The notes beneath the pieces are model-generated. The model did no database searches. It was not told the origin of the DNA and worked only from the letters and a program-made list of their open reading frames with translations. Position numbers and translations under genes: made by a program. 64,000 nt of DNA from an uncultured Ruminococcus sp. GTDB lineage: Bacteria > Bacillota > Clostridia > Oscillospirales > Acutalibacteraceae. The stretch lies in the NCBI GenBank assembly GCA_904393835.1, contig CAJFNC010000003.1:1-64000 (forward strand), in the 5' to 3' direction. This document shows positions 60,573 through 64,000 of the stretch, in pieces. Position 1 is the stretch's first letter; every line of letters starts with the position of its first letter.

Positions 60573-61448
60573 TTAAACGGAAGTCCTGTTGCTTTTCACT
60601 CCTGCAAACCCTATGCAGTCGGGTCCGGTGTGACACGTTATTGTACTGCCCAGCATAAAGCACCAAGATTTTTTAAAGCCCATTTTATGAGCCTGACGTT
60701 TGAGCGCAAACAAAAGCAGTTTGTTTATTTTATAGGTATAACCGATAATCAGATAATGCTTATCGACATTGTTGTTTTTTACAAAATCCTCAAGGTAAGT
60801 TTTGGCGATGTTTTCAATCCTGCCTCTGTAAATCTTGCCCTTTACAATTTCTCCGTTTTCAATCGACAGGCTCGGTTTTAAATTGAGCACGCTTGCGCCT
60901 ATGTTTACGGCAGAAGATACCCTTCCCCCCGCTTTGAGATAATCAAGCTTGTCGGGCATAAAGGTGCAGACAATTTTTGAACGCTGAGCCTTTATAAGAG
61001 ATACACACTCGTCAAATTTTAACTTGCCGTAATACTTTTTAATTATGCTGCACGCCTGCATTACAAGTACGCCTACACCTGCCGAGGCGCTTTGGGAGTC
61101 GATTACCGTGACCCTGTCTTTGCCGACGATTTCTGCCGCTATACGGGCATTTTGGCAGCAGGAGGTGAGCTTTGATGAATACGAAATGTGTATAATTCTG
61201 CAATCATCATTTATCGTCAGCAGGGATTTAAAGTGACGCACATATTCATTTGGATTTATAGCAGATGTTTTTGGGAGCGTTTTGGTTTTATTAAAGAAAA
61301 GGTCGATTTTTTCAATGTCAAAATGACCTTCCGCAAGCGATTTACTGCCAAACACCACGTGCATTGGAATGATTTTTATATCGTTGGGAATATAGATTTT
61401 ATACGGTAAATCGGCGCCGCTTTCGGTGGAAATAATTATCTTTTGCAT
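60573..61448 (-). CDS. DegV-family fatty acid-binding protein
   Basis: The 291-residue protein has the two-domain DegV fold: IISTESGADLPYKI at the N-terminus, TSAINPNEYVRHF, IHISYSSKLTSCCQNA (the Ser/Thr lipid head-binding region) and VIDSQSASAGVGVLV. DegV/FakB proteins carry fatty acids to the FakA kinase, which makes acyl-phosphate for lipid synthesis. FakA is not in the window. GGGGTGA before the ATG at 61448 decides the start, which removes a spurious extension. Confidence 0.92.
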   Translation of the reverse strand: MQKIIISTESGADLPYKIYIPNDIKIIPMHVVFGSKSLAEGHFDIEKIDLFFNKTKTLPKTSAINPNEYVRHFKSLLTINDDCRIIHISYSSKLTSCCQNARIAAEIVGKDRVTVIDSQSASAGVGVLVMQACSIIKKYYGKLKFDECVSLIKAQRSKIVCTFMPDKLDYLKAGGRVSSAVNIGASVLNLKPSLSIENGEIVKGKIYRGRIENIAKTYLEDFVKNNNVDKHYLIIGYTYKINKLLLFALKRQAHKMGFKKSWCFMLGSTITCHTGPDCIGFAGVKSNRTSV

Positions 61449-61568
61449 AACGTCACCCCGTTTAAATTTGTTGCTATCAGTATATTGCATGGCCCTGTTT
61501 TTGTCAATAAAATTAATAAATAATCTCACCAGTGTTTTACATTTATTATTTGTAAAAAACAATAAAAA

Positions 61569-61602
61569 ATGCGGTGTATTTTAACACCGCGTATTTTTTA
61601 CC
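61569..61602. terminator. Hairpin upstream of degV
   Basis: GCGGTGT (61571-61577) and ACACCGC (about 61584-61590) form a stem around ATTTTA, flanked by A-rich and T-rich runs on either side, so it can act in both directions. Confidence 0.7.
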
Positions 61603-61649
61603 ATATTATTTTTATTTCAGAATTTTGGATAAAAATTCTTTCGTTTACA

Positions 61650-61880
61650 TTATTCTGTCCATGTTATGTTTTTTTCAGAAGCCGCCGTCAGTCGGTCTGC
61701 TGTTATGAATTTATTTTGCGATACCGCTTTGGTCTGTTCAATAAAATATACACGACCAATAAGATTATTATGCTTGTCGAGCTGCTTAAGCCTGCAATTT
61801 GATAACTTTGAACCTACCCGAAACTGTACCGATAAGTGTGCCGGCAAATGAAACAATACAACAATCATTCCATTATTCAA
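61650..61880 (-). CDS. Small unrecognised protein or gene remnant
   Basis: This 76-codon frame from a TTG (GGAG six bases upstream) reads GMIVVLFHLPAHLSVQFRVGSK, DKHNNLIGRVYFIEQTKAV and ends AASEKNITWTE. The composition looks protein-like, but I recognise no family. It may be the tail of a larger lost gene or noise. It sits in a 430-base gap between the degV hairpin and the ABC permease. Confidence 0.3.
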   Translation of the reverse strand: MNNGMIVVLFHLPAHLSVQFRVGSKLSNCRLKQLDKHNNLIGRVYFIEQTKAVSQNKFITADRLTAASEKNITWTE

Positions 61881-61961
61881 TCCGGCTCCATTTACGGCGT
61901 AAAATAAAACAGAAATTGCACATCGCTATGCAATTTATTGAATTTTTAATGAATTATGAAA

Positions 61962-61993
61962 ACAAGCCGCCTGTATTTATGCAAGCGGCTTGT
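61962..61993 (-). terminator. Hairpin after the ABC permease
   Basis: ACAAGCCGC (61962-61970) and GCGGCTTGT (61985-61993) form a nine-base stem five bases past the permease stop on the minus strand; the following TTTCAT gives only a short T-run. Confidence 0.65.
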
Positions 61994-61997
61994 AATT

Positions 61998-62717
61998 TTA
62001 TCTTAATTCCGTGCGGCGAATAATTAAATATGAACCGATTCCGAAAACCACCCCGATTACAAGCAGCGATATAATCGGAAAGAAAAAATTTATTGTACCA
62101 TCGCTCATAAATCCCATTGCTTTCATCATAAACTCCCCAATATTGCTTACAAGCTCATCTGGAAATACAAACTGAAACAGCGCAATAACAAGAAGAATTA
62201 TACTGCAAACTCCAACTCCTATTAAAAGCGAAACTGTTTTCCCAACTCTGTTGATAACTAAAACCGCAAAGTAGAACAGGCTACAAAACACCAAATATAA
62301 AGCAGTAAGCCATAACCAATTTGCAAAAACATTCCCGAATCCATAAAGACTGCTGTATAGTGTAAAATAGTTGCTATTGAAGAAATTAATAGCGTTCCCA
62401 ATTATAGTATCAATAAGCGCCATTGTACCCGCCAGCAATGTAAACATACAAATAGTCGCCCCAAAGATATATTTTCGGGTGTATCCATTTTGGAGCAGCG
62501 CTTTGAAATCTTCTTTATAGCCTAATACTCCTATCACACTGACAAAAACAACGGAACTAAACTCTAAAGTATTTGATCCGGTTTCCTTTCCTTCTGTACA
62601 AATTGCAACAATCGCAAAAATGAGAGCTACAATCAAATATTGGATCAAATAGAAAATTCCTATCGCCCTTACTTTAGTTAAGTATTCATATAAAACAGCA
62701 GATTTCAATTTATTCAT
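61998..62717 (-). CDS. ABC-2 type membrane protein
   Basis: The 239-residue protein has six hydrophobic segments (first at about 20-40, last at about 208-230) and ends in SYLIIRRTELR. It is the membrane partner of the ATPase gene two bases upstream. The pair plus a GntR repressor match the Ytr-like group, which responds to cell-wall antibiotics in Bacillus; the substrate here is unknown. Confidence 0.85.
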   Translation of the reverse strand: MNKLKSAVLYEYLTKVRAIGIFYLIQYLIVALIFAIVAICTEGKETGSNTLEFSSVVFVSVIGVLGYKEDFKALLQNGYTRKYIFGATICMFTLLAGTMALIDTIIGNAINFFNSNYFTLYSSLYGFGNVFANWLWLTALYLVFCSLFYFAVLVINRVGKTVSLLIGVGVCSIILLVIALFQFVFPDELVSNIGEFMMKAMGFMSDGTINFFFPIISLLVIGVVFGIGSYLIIRRTELR

Positions 62718-62718
62718 T

Positions 62719-63579
62719 TTATTCGCCGCCTTTCTCTGTCATCTTGACAAACAGCTTTTGTAAATTCATCGCAGTAATTTGCAGATTGCTTCCTTGAGGC
62801 AAAGCTGTTTTCTCTCCTAATACATAGGCAATTTTTAAGCCGCCCAACTCATCATATCCGATGACATTCCTACCGTCACAATAGCGATCAACCTCTTGTG
62901 CCAAACCTGAAACGCTGTATCCTGTTTCCAGCAGGGTTTCAACGCTTTTCTGAAGCAGGACTTTTCCTTTGTCAATTAAAACAACTTCCTCAATGATAGC
63001 AGAAACTTCCTCAATCAAATGTGTCGCAATAATAAGCGTCCGCTCATTATTTTCAAACTCTTTCAGAAGCAGGCTGTAAAACAGCTCTCTATGATTTGCG
63101 TCAAGTCCCAATACCGGCTCATCAAAGATCACATACGGAACATTGAGCGATAACGCAATAATCAGCTTGAAAATGGACTGATATCCTTTCGATAACGCCC
63201 TGAATCTTTTATTTGTATCAAGATTAAACTTTTTGGAAAGCTCAAAGGCTTTATTCAAATCAAAGTCACTATAAAAACGATTTGTCCACTTGAAATGATC
63301 CTTAACCTTCAAATCCCTGTCATATAAATCCGCTTCGCTCATACAAAAAATCTTTTCGTGAACACCCATATTTTCTTTAGCGGGAATGCCATCAATCAGG
63401 ACTTCGCCTTGATCCGCAAAAATACGGTTTGCAATAATATTGATAAGAGTGGATTTACCTGCACCGTTTCTTCCTAAAAATCCGTATATTTTCCCGAACT
63501 CAAATGAAAAAGAAACATCATCAAGCGCTGTAACATTTTTATATCTTTTCGTTATATTCTTAATTTGAATTGCGTTCAT
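62719..63579 (-). CDS. ABC transporter ATPase, Ytr-like
   Basis: The 286-residue ATPase has Walker A GRNGAGKST (about 36-44), the signature region LSKGYQSIFKL (the usual LSGGQ replaced by LSKGY), Walker B YVIFDEPVLGLD and switch IIATHLIEE. The altered signature is common in the YtrB/EcsA-like groups. The ATG at 63577-63579 has AAAGGGG eight bases before it; the first Met is too close. It overlaps the GntR gene end by 20 bases. Confidence 0.88.
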   Translation of the reverse strand: MNAIQIKNITKRYKNVTALDDVSFSFEFGKIYGFLGRNGAGKSTLINIIANRIFADQGEVLIDGIPAKENMGVHEKIFCMSEADLYDRDLKVKDHFKWTNRFYSDFDLNKAFELSKKFNLDTNKRFRALSKGYQSIFKLIIALSLNVPYVIFDEPVLGLDANHRELFYSLLLKEFENNERTLIIATHLIEEVSAIIEEVVLIDKGKVLLQKSVETLLETGYSVSGLAQEVDRYCDGRNVIGYDELGGLKIAYVLGEKTALPQGSNLQITAMNLQKLFVKMTEKGGE

Positions 63580-63943
63580 TGTCATAGCCCCTTTCTATCA
63601 GTGAAATTATATCTTCTTTGGACATTTTCAGTTTCATCGCTTCATTTATTAAAGTTGAGACATACTGCTCATAAAACCGACTTTGTCTTTTTTGTCTTAT
63701 TTTCTCAACAGCACCCTCTTTTACAAACATCCCAAGCCCTCTTTTCTTATAAATAATTCCTTCGTCCACTAACATATTCATACCCTTGAGAACAGTATGA
63801 GGATTGATACTGAGCAGAGCAGAAATTTCATTTGTAGATGGGATTTGTGTTTCTTCAGGAAAAACCCCGGTAAATATAGAATCCTCAAGTTGTTCTGCAA
63901 TCTGGATGAATATCGGCTTTTCTATATTCGGATTAACATTCAA
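63560..63943 (-). CDS. GntR-family repressor, YtrA type
   Basis: The 127-residue protein has a winged helix-turn-helix (PIFIQIAEQLEDSIFTGVFPEETQIPSTNEISALLSINPHTVLKGMNMLVDEGIIYKKRG, about 10-70) and only a short C-terminal helical dimer region, as in the YtrA subfamily. The start is taken as the TTG at 63941-63943, with GGAGGTGA seven bases upstream. It heads the ABC operon and should bind the palindrome at 63974-63995. Confidence 0.9.
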   Translation of the reverse strand: MNVNPNIEKPIFIQIAEQLEDSIFTGVFPEETQIPSTNEISALLSINPHTVLKGMNMLVDEGIIYKKRGLGMFVKEGAVEKIRQKRQSRFYEQYVSTLINEAMKLKMSKEDIISLIERGYDNERNSN

Positions 63944-63973
63944 AAATGTCACCTCCACATCTTGTTTGCCGGT

Positions 63974-63995
63974 TAGTTAGTTGATTAACTAACTA
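63974..63995. promoter_or_regulatory. Probable GntR operator
   Basis: TAGTTAGTT-GATT-AACTAACTA is a perfect inverted repeat with nine-base arms, about 30 bases upstream of the GntR start. YtrA-type repressors bind such palindromes in their own promoters. The promoter itself is cut off by the window edge. Confidence 0.75.
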
Positions 63996-64000
63996 TCTTA

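Overview
The window looks like a chromosomal segment of a low-to-mid GC Gram-positive anaerobe of the class Clostridia, probably a Ruminococcus-like gut or rumen member of the Oscillospirales. The evidence is GGAGG-type ribosome binding sites with frequent GTG and TTG starts, TTGACA/TATAAT promoters with 17-base spacers, a SAM-I riboswitch before metK, a T-box before leuA, a short bacterial SRP RNA, an ECF-transporter/truA operon, and secreted proteins with cohesin-like and dockerin modules. No ribosomal RNA, insertion sequence, recombinase or CRISPR array was found. The assignment rests on gene content and sequence style only.

Layout. 1-1360: two toxin-antitoxin modules (a partial RelBE-like pair and HigBA) around a cluster of GTCCC/GGGAC palindromes. 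1600-2257: a candidate small RNA with a textbook promoter and terminator, a second structured block, and tRNA-Gly. 2300-15220: a long minus-strand housekeeping block with clpE, the DUF5711-cvpA-pgsA group, the ECF energizing module plus truA, a methyltransferase with glmM, and ruvC-ruvA-ruvB. 15690-18300: two plus-strand surface genes, a secreted PHP-domain protein carrying a cohesin-like domain and a dockerin, and a membrane-anchored cohesin-like protein. 18400-24410: pnp and rpsO with structured leaders, an XRE regulator, tRNA-Thr, metK with its riboswitch, and a cupin. 24530-28285: SRP RNA, dnaX, ybaB, recR, smpB and tmRNA.

Downstream of tmRNA lies an accessory block (28290-39880): a response regulator gene broken at a tetranucleotide repeat, an ABC exporter with its histidine kinase, a P-type ATPase, a second two-component system with an EamA exporter, and a divergent Crp/Fnr-ferredoxin pair. 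39960-44490 holds a MazF-like toxin, a lipoprotein, nnrD, a membrane protein and T-box-controlled leuA. 44650-50550 holds an iron alcohol dehydrogenase and a LysR gene facing a ketoacyl synthase / acyl-CoA synthetase / thioesterase operon. 50570-61450 holds a CDF transporter, rmuC, an S1-domain protein, a cyclophilin lipoprotein, a HAD phosphatase, a MoxR-DUF58-transglutaminase operon and degV. The right end is a GntR-ABC operon with its operator at the very edge.

Most interesting points: the paired dockerin and membrane-anchored cohesin-like proteins (a possible minimal surface-attachment system), the (AAAT)3 switch-like frameshift in a response regulator, the KAS-ligase-thioesterase operon with no carrier protein, the palindrome cluster beside the toxin-antitoxin genes, and several perfect operator-like palindromes placed exactly in promoters.
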